Part shown: positions 32,889 through 44,142 of the stretch, in pieces
How positions within the stretch are numbered: the first letter of the stretch is position 1
Layout of the letters: the number at the start of each line of letters is the position of its first letter
Source of the DNA: Rhexocercosporidium sp. MPI-PUGE-AT-0058
Lineage: Eukaryota > Ascomycota > Leotiomycetes > Helotiales
Assembly (NCBI GenBank): GCA_020746875.1
Contig: JAGTJL010000014.1
Coordinates: forward strand, 868,001 to 932,000
Reading direction: 5' to 3'
Length of the DNA stretch: 64,000 bases
Notes under the pieces: generated by a model
The model's database searches: none
Seen by the model: the letters and a program-made list of their open reading frames with translations, nothing else
What the model was told of the DNA's origin: nothing
Program-made: the position numbers and the translations under genes

Positions 32889-33932
32889 AAGCATTATTTC
32901 ACAAAAGAATTTCACATCATCGACGGACTGTTGAATTCTGCAAAAAGAAATTACAACTTATGCTCCAGTAAATCTCAACTCCCTTTTGTCACCGAAGATG
33001 CACATGGTAAGCCCTTAAATTTCTTTTCGAATCTTTCCCAATCTTTTGCCATGATGAAGCGGTTTCTACTTCGCAGTTTCCACGTAAGCTGTCGCCAAAG
33101 AACCTTTTATAGGCAGCGATGAGCGTTCCTGACCTTCCTTGGACTGAGCAAATACCTCAATTCATTTCTAAACTTGCGTCTCTGTGTTCTTAATTTCCGC
33201 TGACGATTCGTGAAGTACTAAGATTGCTTCTCCACCCCCTCTCATCATCTTGGGATGGTAAGACTGAGTTGATTTGTATAGATATTCTCAGCCGTGCAAA
33301 CACGTAGGTTATATCCTTGTCACTTGCTGTTCTCCTATATGTATAAACCTTCCAATTCAGGTACACGTTCCTCAGTTGTACTCTTCACTTTTCTGCGAAA
33401 TAGAAAGTTGTCCATAAGGCCAAGTGCTTCAAGGGCACTTCTTTGTTATTGTGTTGTCAATCAAGTCATTTAATCCAGTACACGTTTTCAACTCTTCTTC
33501 TTCTTATTCTTACTCTTCTCCAATATCAACTACCTACTCTCATCATCTGGTCCCTTCCAGTTTTCATGCTCCGAGGGCAATCGAAACAGACATTCCTTGG
33601 TAGCAGCGACTTGGTTGTTTTCTGCTTCCATGGCAGCATTTATTTCAATCAGAGTCTCTGCTGAGTATGGAGGTAGTTGAGTCGGCACTGTCATAGCCTT
33701 GTATAAGCCTCAGCTCTAGCGATATTCAATCGAATTTGGTCATAATTTCACGAAAGACACATTTCATGCCCGATGCGGCCAGGTCGAGGCGGGTCGATTT
33801 CGTGACCGGTGAAGCGACATTTTTTGGGTGGCCAAAGCGCTCGCTTCACCGGAGACGAATTTGAACAGTTGAAGACATAACATCGTAACTAAGTTTGAGG
33901 TGTACTTCGCAAGTTTGTAGTCAAGCCTCACC
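32889..33932. other. Intergenic, upstream of the HET gene
   Basis: No supported gene. It carries a perfect 12-bp inverted repeat at 33806-33852 shortly before the HET start codon. Confidence 0.6.
33806..33852. promoter_or_regulatory. Perfect 12-bp dyad upstream of the HET gene
   Basis: CCGGTGAAGCGA at 33806-33817 is repeated inverted at 33841-33852 with a 23-nt loop, ending 80 bp before the HET ATG. It could be a stem-loop in the leader or a dimeric operator; CGG/CCG ends recall Zn2Cys6 regulator sites. The role is inference. Confidence 0.45.
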
Positions 33933-35750
33933 ATGTTCGAACCGCTTGATCAAGGGCAGATCCGACTTCTTCACATCCAACCAGGAGCCGGGCTAGAGAT
34001 CACATGCGATCTTCAAGTAGTAACGCTGACCTCCCTTGCGCAAAAGTATGAAGCACTGTCTTACTCATGGGGAAGTCAAGACTTGGAATTTGGAGTCATT
34101 CTCAGCGGGGAGCCCTATCCCGTTACATCGAATCTCTATGTCGCGCTGAAGCATCTCCGACGTGTCGACGGCCAAGCACGTACAATATGGATAGACGCTA
34201 TCTGTATTAATCAAAAGGATCCACAAGAACGTACATCCCAGGTCAATATGATGGCCGATATCTATCGAAATGCCGGACTGGTGATCGTGTGGTTGGGGGA
34301 AGAAATAACGATCGACGGCATCTCGACTGAGCGCGCCGCTTTCGCTCTTCTCAGGCAGATTCAAAAAGTCTTCGACGTACACGGACTTGTTGATCTTGAC
34401 TTCCAGCTTACTGGGCCTCATGGTGATCCATGTCCAGGCTATGGGTTACCACGCACCCAGTCAGCGGACTGGGTTCGGCTGTCACGGGTGTTTTCCAAGC
34501 CATACTTCGAGAGAATCTGGATAATTCAGGAAGTTGTCAATGCAAAAAAAGCCATCCTTGCTTGTGGGACGGCAAGAATCGATTGGGAAATTGTCAGAAA
34601 TCTTGCAAGGAGTGTGCAGAAGGGTGGCTGTCTTGGGAATTTAGAATACAACGGCTCGGCACCTGGCATTAGTTCGGTCAACGTCATGACAGATCTGAAG
34701 GAAGAGGAGGGCATAGACCTTATCTCACTTCTCGTGAAGACAAGTGGCTACAAGGCGACAAAGGAGGTAGATAGGGTCTTTGCACTTATAAATCTAGCAT
34801 CGAATGCAGAACATGTGGGGGTTCAAATCGATTACTCGCTTGAGAATGAGCCATTCAAAGTCTGGGAGACGCTGGCTCTGCACAACTTGACTGTGCACCG
34901 GAATCTCTTGTGTTTGTCCAACGCAGGGACTCGGTCCTCGTTGAAGAATTCACAGTCTTGGGTCGCAAACTACGAAGACTTTGGTGGCGCCTGCCTTGCA
35001 CTTCATGGCAAGGAGCATTTCAGAGCATCAAGAGACATGAAGGGTCCGATAGTTGTGTCCGACGACAAACGAGTGCTCACAATTGAAGGGTACATTGTGG
35101 ACAGCATCGCTATTGTAGCTCCAGAGGTCGCGCAATCCATACCGAAGGCGATCAGATTACAAACAGGGCCACTAGTCTGGCTAACCAGGGAAGAGGACCA
35201 AGAGCGAGCTGTTTGGATGACTGGCAGTCTCTTGAACTGTCTCGAACCGGCAAAATCCGCTTTTAAGTACGAGGAAGGTCTCACTCGAGACAGGGAGTTG
35301 GCAAGGACAATGTGCTGTGATTTGCTCATGACGGGTGAGAGGGCTAACATTGATCGTGCTCATCAAGTCCACCAATGGGCCATCAAAACAATGCAGACAT
35401 ATGTGTTGCAGCCGTTGCCAGAAGATCCGGAGGAGATGAAAGCTCTTCGGCAGGAGATGGAATCCACGAAGCCGGTGGGTGTCAAGATGGAGGAGATTAC
35501 GAACCCCATCGCTTCGTTTGGGTCTGGGAGAAGTGTTTGTGCGACTGTGAGAGGTGATCTTGGTCAGGTGCCGTTTGGAACCCATCCTGGAGACTTGGTG
35601 TGTATATTGAAAGGTGGCATAGTGCCGTTTCTTCTTAGGGAAGATGGAGACTGCTACCAACTTGTGGGGGAATGCTTCATCAATGGGATTATGTATGGCG
35701 AAGCGTTGGATCGCCAGCACCTGATCGAGCAAAAATTTCATATTCGGTGA
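33933..35750 (+). CDS. HET-domain (heterokaryon incompatibility) protein
   Basis: A single-exon frame of 605 residues starting in a good context (CACCATG). The HET domain fills about residues 38-200 with its standard blocks: YEALSYSWGSQD, LYVALKHLRR, IWIDAICINQKDPQER, QVNMMADIYRNAGLVIVWLGEE and, later, RIWIIQEVVNAKKAILACG. The remaining 400 residues lack WD, ankyrin or NACHT motifs that can be recognised; the end (DLVCILKGGIVPFLLRE) fits the C-terminal barrel-like tail common in this family. HET proteins control non-self recognition and cell death after hyphal fusion, and often vary strongly between strains. No obvious partner gene lies beside it. Confidence 0.93.
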   Translation: MFEPLDQGQIRLLHIQPGAGLEITCDLQVVTLTSLAQKYEALSYSWGSQDLEFGVILSGEPYPVTSNLYVALKHLRRVDGQARTIWIDAICINQKDPQERTSQVNMMADIYRNAGLVIVWLGEEITIDGISTERAAFALLRQIQKVFDVHGLVDLDFQLTGPHGDPCPGYGLPRTQSADWVRLSRVFSKPYFERIWIIQEVVNAKKAILACGTARIDWEIVRNLARSVQKGGCLGNLEYNGSAPGISSVNVMTDLKEEEGIDLISLLVKTSGYKATKEVDRVFALINLASNAEHVGVQIDYSLENEPFKVWETLALHNLTVHRNLLCLSNAGTRSSLKNSQSWVANYEDFGGACLALHGKEHFRASRDMKGPIVVSDDKRVLTIEGYIVDSIAIVAPEVAQSIPKAIRLQTGPLVWLTREEDQERAVWMTGSLLNCLEPAKSAFKYEEGLTRDRELARTMCCDLLMTGERANIDRAHQVHQWAIKTMQTYVLQPLPEDPEEMKALRQEMESTKPVGVKMEEITNPIASFGSGRSVCATVRGDLGQVPFGTHPGDLVCILKGGIVPFLLREDGDCYQLVGECFINGIMYGEALDRQHLIEQKFHIR

Positions 35751-36211
35751 GATGGCATCAGCATTCTGCTCAAAGAACACCTGAACCTCAAACAAGACAT
35801 GAACTCGACTTACATGTATAGAAAAATTCATGGTATTTCCAAAGAAAAAAAAAACCTGGTGTTTGTCACAAATAGGAAGCGATGTTCAGAAGTAGAGGGT
35901 ACACTAAATACTCATCAGGACCCTGTGTGGATGCCATGGATAGGCGAAGAGTTTGAGCATCTTAATTTTGCTAGTACAGTGCCGTTCATGGGATCGTCCT
36001 GCTTGGTACATATAAGTAAGTATCGGGTTGTGCTGAAATATGGACCTTAGAGTGTGATCCGTACCTAACATACCACGGCAATTCGCTACCAAATACTCCC
36101 TCACAATCCTATAACCGATCTATAACCCAGAGCTGGCCCATTCCCGTCCACATCCCACAGTCATCTCTAGAGCTCATCATAAAGTAAACCCTCCCTCATG
36201 CTCCAACCGCA
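35751..36211. other. Intergenic after the HET gene
   Basis: 3' region of the HET gene, including an A-run near 35848. No gene is supported. Confidence 0.5.
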
Positions 36212-36639
36212 ATGAGCAACCAAAAACGGGCCATCAAGATCAAAAATCAGAAAGAATAGTCCTCAGTCTCCTGCACAACATCCTCTATACCCTCCAAGAA
36301 AATTCCAAGCCTCAAGTAATCGCCTCCAACACTCTAATCCCGACTCTCCTCCCAATCGGCCCAAGGGCGTACGAAGTATCTCAAGATTCCAGATCAGTGT
36401 GGCATCTTCACATCGGGGCCTCGCCGCTTGCAGGTACATCAAGGCTTTTTGTTCTTCTCCATGCTTTGCATGCTCTTCTCTTCTTTTATATCGTTAATGT
36501 TTCTGGGGGCTATTGTGATGAGAGAAAGGCGGCGTGAAAGATTATGGATGATGGTGCTTTTCCAGGCGTTGGTAGTCGGTATTGCTTGGGCTATCATTTA
36601 GGAGGTGGAATATTATGCCAATGGACATTCTCCGGATAA
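36212..36639 (+). pseudogene. Small two-exon gene with probable frameshift near its start
   Basis: A coding-like frame runs to 36433 (SERIVLSLLHNILYTLQENS, TLLPIGPRAYEVSQ, HLHIGASPLAG), meets a GTACATC donor at 36434 and continues in phase after a TTTTCCAG acceptor at 36565 (VGSRYCLGYHLGGGILCQWTF) to a stop at 36637-36639. The frame has no ATG of its own. An ATG at 36212 in a purine -3 context lies in another frame that ends after 15 codons; one extra base in the A5 run at 36222-36226 would join the two. It is either a real one-base deletion, an assembly error in a homopolymer, or a gene with an unseen upstream exon. About 98 residues; no known domain. Confidence 0.45.
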
Positions 36640-36847
36640 TGTCTAGGGCGATTGGAAGGGCAGGGTGGAGTGCTTTTGGTTGGTAGCTTTGAGTTGATCC
36701 AGAAGGGGGAGGGGGCAAGAAGAAAGAGCTGAACGAGAGTAAAAGTCTTCATAGTAGGTGAGAAGAAACCAATGCATTTTCATTTGCAACCCCGGACTCC
36801 AGCCATACGCCACTTACTGTGAACAAATCGTATTATACATAGGACCA

Positions 36848-38074
36848 CTACCATCGCTTTTGGTCTCCATTTTCTTTAGCGAAATCGCCACCCCTTCTCT
36901 CGCGCTCGATTCTCGCATCAAAGTCCTTCTGCGCCTCTCCCTTGGAAAAATCCCCATCATTGGTCTTGGCGTATGAAAACCCATCATTCGTCGCCGATCC
37001 ATCCTTTTGCACTCTTGACCACGCATTCCGATTAGATGCTTGTTGGGCGCCAGTATTGGGACTGGATGTCTGGCTCTTAGACTGCTCGCCTCTCCGTATC
37101 CTGTCCCATGCAGAGCCACTTTGTGATGTTACTGGCGCTGCTCTTATATCTGCCTGTACGCCCTGTCCACCTGTAGGTGAAGCATCGTCAAATATGCCAA
37201 AGGGTTGATCAGAGCTCTCTTCAACTGGTGTTGGCGCTGGTGCAGGTCTTGACGAAGGCCATCGTTTGGGCTGTGCTGCTGGTGCCTTGCTCTCACTCAT
37301 GCTTCCCCAGCTTGGGTCAGGGCTTTGCTCTCCTGCTGGCATGCTCCCCGGACTTGCATCATCTTGCTGGCTGCTCTGTACACCCGCACTTTGCTGTTGT
37401 CCCATCCTAGGCTGTCCTGAAGCATTTGGTAAGGAACCCCTCTGTTTCGCAGCCTGTGACTTGACCTCATCAATGAAAGGCTTCAGTCTCTTGTCCCCCA
37501 TTTCCCCAACAGTGGCAACGGTCATAGAATATGAACCAAAGAACAATTGTCCAAGTAGATTTCCCAGTCCGCCATACAAGACCATTCTGACAGCATGCCA
37601 TGCGTAGAATGCATTGTTGCCCTTCAGAATAGCCATTTTTGGAGGGAAAGCTTGCGAATTGAACGTCTCGAGATTCGGTTTGTAGAATGGCATTCGAAAT
37701 GTATCCGCCGTAGTATAACATCTCCATAACCCTCCGCCTACTCCAAAGGGAACCCCGTATGACAGTATCGATACCTGCTTCGCAGTCCAGTAGGCGAATG
37801 CATCGACTTCCTCCTGTGAGAGAGGCCGGTGAAGAATTTGTGAACCGTTTGCTATCTTCGCTGTAAGAGCCTTCGACATCAACTCATCGTTATAGCCAAC
37901 TAATGCACCAATGAATGGCAAAGGTCTAGGCAGATTGCTGGTATCGACTTTATAGGTGCTGGCTATGCTCTGCCCGCCGGAATCCGAGCTGGCGTATGGG
38001 TCGTTGTCCGATGAGGGTGCACTATCTTGGAACGAATCCTGTCCACTTGCTGCGGAGGCGTTTTCAAGGACCAT
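36848..38074 (-). CDS. Conserved fungal membrane-associated protein
   Basis: A single-exon frame of 408 residues. After an acidic Ser-rich leader comes a globular part with NLPRPLPFIGALVGYNDEL, two hydrophobic segments (about VSILSYGVPFGVGGGLWR and VRMVLYGGLGNLLGQLFFGSY) and a kinked helix. The C-terminal half is low-complexity (Gln, Ser, Pro, Ala) with repeated short motifs (WDRIRRGEQ, WSRVQKDG) and a charged end. The design recalls organelle membrane proteins with a disordered tail, but no family or function is recognised. The start context (CAATATGG) is good. A six-base AAGCTC repeat sits just upstream. Confidence 0.75.
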   Translation of the reverse strand: MVLENASAASGQDSFQDSAPSSDNDPYASSDSGGQSIASTYKVDTSNLPRPLPFIGALVGYNDELMSKALTAKIANGSQILHRPLSQEEVDAFAYWTAKQVSILSYGVPFGVGGGLWRCYTTADTFRMPFYKPNLETFNSQAFPPKMAILKGNNAFYAWHAVRMVLYGGLGNLLGQLFFGSYSMTVATVGEMGDKRLKPFIDEVKSQAAKQRGSLPNASGQPRMGQQQSAGVQSSQQDDASPGSMPAGEQSPDPSWGSMSESKAPAAQPKRWPSSRPAPAPTPVEESSDQPFGIFDDASPTGGQGVQADIRAAPVTSQSGSAWDRIRRGEQSKSQTSSPNTGAQQASNRNAWSRVQKDGSATNDGFSYAKTNDGDFSKGEAQKDFDARIERERRGGDFAKENGDQKRW

Positions 38075-39243
38075 ATTGAGGCTTGTATGCTCTGCCGGAG
38101 CAGTGCGGTTTTAGTATAATTGTGGAAGTATTGTCGTCGTCGTTTTCCTGGGACTGAAGAATTCCTCATGAGGGGTTGGTGCTGAAGCTCAAGCTCAAGC
38201 TCAAGCTCAGTGACGTCCCTGACTGCCGAAGCAAGGACCGTTGGGTGGCCTGAGCTTTCTGCTTTAACATCGCGAAGGAAACAAAACAAACACTTCCTTC
38301 CTCCTGCAAACATGTGCAGTCATTTCAGTTATTAGTATGCTTTATATGTTCTAAGGTGTCTGCATTATTCCTCTCTCTCATAAGTATTTCTCTGCCTATG
38401 CTATTGCTGGACTTTCATTTCAGCCACTTCCTCCGAGAATAAGCCGGGAATGAGTGATCAGGGGAACATCACCACTCTCACTTAACAGATTGGTTGCAAG
38501 GCAGGCTACAGAGCTTCTCATTCCATGGGCATTGGCACATCCCAGCAGCCTGGTTTCTCAGCAATCAAGCCACATTCCCCTCTACGATTCCAAAGCGTCA
38601 GCTCTTCAAGCCGCCTCCATCCTGCACGATTATGGGGAGCAGTCCGAGTGGGCTACAGCTCTTACCCACCTTCATCCATTGTCGAATAGTGGTGTTGAGG
38701 TACCTTGAATAAATATGGAGTCATATGGTTGGGCAGCTATTGTTGGAGAGCCCAATCGAAGGCTTGCAGCAGCTCTCACCATTATTCCATTGCCTTCCCG
38801 ATTATTGGTCGCTGCAAGCCTCCGGGACCTGGGGGCTGCAACTTTTCAGGATCTCGAGCTTGATCGAACTGTTGCTGAAACATCTTCACGAGCTCGAAAT
38901 GCTCTGATGGTGTGTGGAAAACTGATCGACTGCTGCCACGTCGCATACCACTTCCCAGGCCGCTTATCTAGGACCTGGTTGGAGTCTGGCTATCTCACAC
39001 ACAAGATTACATTGTGACAGCCTTATGGAATCTGGGTGGTCACTGGACTTGGCTTCTTTTGTTTCAGGTATCATCAGACTAAGACCTAATGATAGTCCGA
39101 GTCTTATATAATGCGCCTGCTCGTATCACCCGACAACCCCGCAGTTGAACTCATAGCAAGCTACGGAGCTCATTACTGGCTATATCACTCCCATTTACCT
39201 ACGTCCGAGAGCACGTTAGATGTACGGTCTTTTAAGTTCAAGC
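38075..39243. other. Intergenic between divergent genes
   Basis: About 1.2 kb of promoter space for the minus-strand membrane protein and the plus-strand small membrane protein. A 100-codon plus-strand frame from ATG 38715 has no domain or splice support and is not called. Confidence 0.55.
38185..38208. repeat. (AAGCTC)4 tandem repeat
   Basis: Four perfect AAGCTC units, immediately followed by a TGACGTCC motif (CRE-like), about 110 bp upstream of the minus-strand start at 38074. Confidence 0.85.
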
Positions 39244-39711
39244 ATGGCCTCGTCCAAGAAAGAAAAGCACTACGCCAACTCCCGTGCCAGGAGGCATTCG
39301 GACATTATCATCTCGCAGAGCAAGAAGAGCAAGAAAGAGAAAGACACCGACTCCGAATCAGTATCATCGTCCTCAACAGAGACCGTTGTTGTTCCGCCTC
39401 CTGCGCATAAGAAATGTCCATTACGCTTCATCATGACCGGGATGTTCGAATCCGAAGGCGATGCCGATGCCACAAAACCGAGAGGCTGCCCTCTAAGACG
39501 GGTTCAGCTATGGCATACCATCCCTTTGGTACTTTTAGCGATAATAAACCTCATCTTGGTCATAATCGCCTTGATTGGGCTGGCTGGATATCGGATTGCT
39601 ATGGGCGTACAAGGATTCGTGATCAGCCTCGCCAAGAGCGACCTTGACAATCCGTACGCGGAGAGCCTTCCGGATAGTGACACGGCAACCCTTGTGTCAG
39701 AGAAGCATTGA
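39244..39711 (+). CDS. Small single-pass membrane protein
   Basis: A 155-residue single-exon frame. Residues 1-60 are Lys/Ser-rich and disordered (SKKSKKEKDTDSES), followed by KKCPLRFIMTGMF, KPRGCPLRRVQLWHTI and one strong membrane helix (IPLVLLAIINLILVIIALIGLAGY). The short tail is acidic (SDTATLVSEKH). A positive N-terminus and one helix suggest an N-in or tail-type anchor in the plasma membrane or ER. An upstream in-frame ATG at 39220 has a weaker context than 39244. No family recognised. Confidence 0.65.
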   Translation: MASSKKEKHYANSRARRHSDIIISQSKKSKKEKDTDSESVSSSSTETVVVPPPAHKKCPLRFIMTGMFESEGDADATKPRGCPLRRVQLWHTIPLVLLAIINLILVIIALIGLAGYRIAMGVQGFVISLAKSDLDNPYAESLPDSDTATLVSEKH

Positions 39712-39956
39712 CGGGGTGTATTTCAGGAACCTTTCTTTGGAGCCTGCTCGCAATCCGATGCATTTATAGCTTTCCGCGGTTCAGAAACCGTTTTGGCAGA
39801 TCGACGTATCGACTTCGTAGGAACTCGGCAACATTCTTCGCTAAGAAATCATATGTACTTGAGCAACTCACTCCTCGATCGAGGTGATCATGGAGTAGGA
39901 AATGGACGGCCCAGATTTTAGGCAGCTCGAATCGGTCCTGCAATTCCTAATCAGCA

Positions 39957-42017
39957 CTATTGGATTGCAAGCGAGGAGCGACTCACGATCCTCTTCCCAT
40001 TGTATTCCTTCGCCAAAAGCTCCTTCACGGTATCCACACTCAACAACGATCGGAGCCAGTCGTACTCATCTTGGTGTCTTACCCAAAACCCGACATTCGC
40101 ATTGGAACCTTTGTCACCAGACCTTGCATTTACTATCCAGCCTAATGGTCCACGAATAGTCTCACCAAAATCCCTCCTGGATACTGCAGTCAAAGCCTGA
40201 CTCGGCTGCTGTGCTGGGAACACTTTGGTTGTTCTCGGAGGCTCGATTCTAAAATTCTTTCCATCGTGCATGTGCACGAATTGGCGGATATTAGATTGTG
40301 CCAATAAAGCTACGTGATACTCTTGGACTGGCTTAGGAAAACCCTGACGAATGTCGAGATGGAACGTCGCTCCAGGATACGTGCTCATGATCAGATCGAT
40401 CACCGGCCTGAGGAATTTGTCAGTCGAGATATCTTCCATCTTCCTAGCCTGTGCAAAAATTCTAAAATCGACAGTGGCTGAATTCTGGTCCGTTGGATTC
40501 TCCGCCGCCGTACCGTTCAAGGTAAACTTTAGGACGTGGAACCTGCTTGTGTTTCCCAAAGCATCCCGTATCTGCCTTTCCAGCATCTCAGCTTTGGTTG
40601 TAATATCAAGCCCAACCAATAAATAATGCACCTCGGCCTGGAAACCACCTTTCGCAGTAATGCCGATTTTTGTCGTTTGTGGAGGAGGGTGAGCTTTTAT
40701 GCCTGTCAGGGCAACACGATCCGTACTAAGCTGCTCAAATACAATGTCTTCCAACACAGCCGTGACATCACTGTTAAAGTACCATGGCCCTTGAATCTCA
40801 TACAGTAGCTGTGCTTTGCATGTATCCACACTCACTGTTCCCCCCGTCCCTTTTTGTTTCGTGATCACCACCTCGCCCCCTTTCCCAATCTCGGCAATAG
40901 GAAACCCAATATTCAACCACCCCCCATTACCACTTGTTTTCAGATCTCGGAAACCGCTGAAGTTCCCACCACATACGTAAGTCGAGCATTCAATCATATG
41001 CCCAGCAACCAAAGCCTTGGCTAACGCATCGAACTCATCAGCCTCCCATCCATGCCACCAAGCAGCAGCACCAATAACAGGACTTGCATCCGAAACTCTC
41101 CCACAAATGACAATATCTGCACCCTCTCTAAACGCCTTCGCAATACCCATCCCACCGAGATACGCTTGCGCGCCAATGATCTCATCCTTAAACGCCCAGT
41201 CCCGGAGTTTTTCTCCCGTGCAGAGGTTCTCAAAATCATCACTCCCACTCCCTCCTCTCCCATTCTCCTCTCTCTCCTTCGCTTTGTCCTCCTCAAGAAA
41301 AGCCCTCACCTCATCCCCGACATCCACACCCTCCATCCACGCATCATACACCGTCCAGCCCTTCAGTCTCCCCTCTTTGATCTCAGCATTTCGCATCCTC
41401 TTCCATTTACTCTCTTCTTTCCTCTCCTTCCCTCGCGTGGACTGTTTCATCTTCTCTTTCACAACATCAAGTACATTATCGCCCTCGATCCACGCAACAT
41501 TCATCTGTCCCTCCATTCCCCTCTTCCTCACCATCTGCACAACCTCCCTCCACAAACCTTCGGTATCTGACCCACCAGCATTAACTGCGACTTTGATACC
41601 ATATTTCAAGATATCGCCTAAAGCAGATGAGAGAGAAGAGAGGAATGTACGCTCGTAAGCTACTTCTCCGGTATTTGAACCCGAGCCTGAGCCCGAGTTT
41701 GCCGAGGAAGATTTCATTGCCAACGAAGTCATGTTCGCTTCAGACATCCACTTTAAAGCGATCATTAGCTAAGTAGGCTCGGTGTAAGGGGAGGAAGAAC
41801 TTGCATCCCCGATTATTACATCTACTGGATCAGAGGGGTGGTTTGCTGCTAGGGAGGCGAAGGCATGGCGGCGGTCGGAGGCACTGCCTGATGCTCCTGT
41901 TTTTGGGCTGTTATTACGATAATTCCCGAAAGATCTATCTTTTGCTTAGCTATATGAAATATTGACTGGTCACAAACCTGCTATCCGAATTGCTCTATTC
42001 CGATCTTGGTGTCTCAT
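39957..42017 (-). CDS. AtuA-family (DUF1446) protein
   Basis: Three exons, 42017-41978, 41896-41805 and 41750-39957, give 641 residues. The first intron is GT-AG (81 nt); the second (41751-41804, 54 nt) is GC-AG, with donor GCAAGT and a GCTAAT branch site, and is needed to restore the family block DPVDVIIGDWMSEANM. Other family blocks: IKVAVNAGGSD, KAFREGADIVICGRVSDASP, AGHMIECSTYVCGG, EVVITKQKGTGG, PWYFNSDV, and the C-terminal RSGDKGSNANVGFW. Bacterial AtuA takes part in acyclic terpene (citronellol) use, and the last domain recalls DUF4387. The fungal substrate is unknown. A low-complexity Lys/Glu-rich insert lies around residues 150-220. Confidence 0.87.
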
Positions 42018-42854
42018 TTTGACCGTATTGTCAGGTGGTACGTAGTAACGTGTAACGAGTCAAATGCCTGCCTGTACTGTAGCACGGCGACCTCTTTCGT
42101 GTTCGTTCACAAATTAATCAATAATGTAATGCTTGCCTGTCTTAGACACGAATAGCAATATTCAAGGAAGGTATCTATAGTATCAGGTGCGAGACAAGAA
42201 GTGGGATTGTTTCAGATGTAATCAACCAGCATGATGCTCGAGTATAAAGTTTACATACGTTGCCGGCTTCCCTCGGCTTCAAGTAAACGAGGGGTTGAGT
42301 GAGCGCAGCTCGGTAAACTTTCCTGGCGGGGAACCTGGTATCGACCCCGCGACAGGGCTATTGGTGCTGGAAGCTGGGGGCTTTGACAGTTCTGTGAGCG
42401 ACGAGAGAGCTGGGAGCTTCATCCTGGATTTTGCGGGATTTTGTGGGGAGCTATTTGTTTCAGGGGCAGAGGTTCTTCCTCGTTCGGTGTTCATGCACGA
42501 TTGAGTGGTTAAGGACTCGGGGATGGCATTGTTTACCAGACTTGCCAATCAGTAGGATCGCTTTGAGACTCTCGCCAGCAATACTGTAGTTCCGGAGAAT
42601 ACAGACACAGCAAGCAGTACGGCATTTGAGTCTATTGAAAAATTTGAGAAACCATTGCTGGATTATTTCTAAAACTCATCGAACGCTCTAAGTATATTTT
42701 ACAAACCCTGTTTTGTTTTGTCCTTTTTGAAGTCCCCCTTTTTGACCAAAAATCAACTGGTGGTAAAATGGTTCTCTCTCTGGGCCTGGTTCCCATGAAC
42801 TCATAATCATCCCAAAACCCATTTTCCGGAACGCCTATCTTACGCTCATAAATA
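42018..42854. other. Intergenic
   Basis: Promoter of the AtuA-like gene and 3' region of the DUF3445 gene. Short frames start with TTG and are not called. Confidence 0.55.
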
Positions 42855-44142
42855 TCAACACTCCGTCTTAACCTCAACGGAACCCAATCTCTCCTCACAC
42901 AACTCCATCAACAGCGAACCCCAAATATCACCACCCTTGTAAACCCTAACCTCCTCCTCCCAGCCCAACACCTGGCTTCTCAGAGCCCTCAACTCATCAT
43001 CTCCCAACTGAGTCAACGGCTCCATGAAAGTCCTGACTGTGAATAGTACAGCTCCACTGTGTTCTAGCCGTGTGAAAGTCTGGCGCTCTCTCCGGATCGT
43101 CAGGTCATCCATGGTGAGGACGGTAACTGGGGCGCTCTCGGGAGCGTCTTGGAAGAGGTGCGGTGTTGTTTGTATGAAGACATTGGTTCTTTCCATGGCT
43201 GTTTTGTGGGAGAGATGATCAAAATACCTAATATCGCTATTAATGAATATTTGCGAAATGGAAGGCGTGTTTGACGAACCTGTTTACGCTGCTCCCGAGA
43301 TTCTGCTTCCATCCCGGAACGGGCTTATGTAAATTTGCCATGGTCGTGCCGATCCTCTCCTGCAATTTCCATCCAGCTGGAAATAGCGTGGCTGAAGCCT
43401 GAAGGTGATAATCGCCGGTCTCGGGATTTCTCAAGAGAATATTGAAGTCTTCCATTGAGAGCTTCGCGGCGATCTCTAAGGGGTTAGGACATGAGGGGCC
43501 AATGGGATATATTTCATCTGTGAGGTGGTTGATGATCTTTGGTCCTGATTGCGAAGAGATAATGGCGAAGTGCTGTGGAAATCGTGTTGACAGGAAGGAA
43601 GTGACGATGTTGAGAACTTCCTGACAAGCGGCTTCAGAGCCTGGCAGGCATTCTATGACATTTGGATGTTGAGTTGCAAGGAGGTTGAGACGAAGAGTGT
43701 GTTCTGGTAGGTAATTTGAATCGAGTGTGAGCCAGTTTGATTCGTCCAGACGCTTGAGTCCCATGGCTACTCGCGAGTGAGTGCGCTCTTTCAGGGCGGG
43801 GAATTGGTAGGGCTTGACATCTTGGAGGATTTTGGTCTCAGCGTCACACGGTAGCTGTTTAGTTGTTCGGAGCGAGGTCCGTTGCCAGTATCGTGCCCAT
43901 GGGCGGAGGGAGGAGATATGTCGAGTAGCAAGAATGAAGGATAAAGCTAGGATAAGTAAGAAAATCGCCGGGATGAATGCCATGTTGATGGTAGGTAGAG
44001 AGGAGTATGTGACGAGATGTTCTTGGATGTTGGAGAGAGCTTTGTTGGCCATGATGAAGGTTTTGAGGTGAGATCTCAGGTCCTTATCAACTTGCCGTGG
44101 GAGGAGGGGATCAAGTAAGTTCGTGCCTGAGAAGTTATTCAT
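42855..44142 (-). CDS. DUF3445 family protein (heme-dependent oxidative demethylase-like)
   Basis: Two exons, 44142-43280 and 43227-42855 (52-nt intron, GTTCGT...TTAG), give 411 residues. A membrane anchor lies near residues 54-72 (MAFIPAIFLLILALSFILAT). The DUF3445 core follows: KPYQFPALK, AMGLKRLDESNWLTLDSNY, SQSGPKIINHL, KLSMEDFNILLRN, LQASATLFPAGW, then GWKQNLGSSVNRYFDHL and RRERQTFTRLEHSGAVLFTVRT. Fungal DUF3445 proteins are mostly uncharacterised; some bacterial relatives are heme-dependent N-demethylases. Position beside the AtuA-like gene, on the same strand, may be chance. Confidence 0.85.

Noticed and set aside
38715..39017. 100-codon plus-strand frame from an ATG
   Set aside because: No domain, membrane segment or spliced extension; it lies in the promoter of the next gene.
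42340..42365. tRNA-like B-box (GGTATCGACCC)
   Set aside because: No A-box, cloverleaf or terminator around it.
42279..42548. Overlapping frames on both strands after the DUF3445 gene
   Set aside because: The plus-strand frame starts with TTG; neither has features of a real protein.
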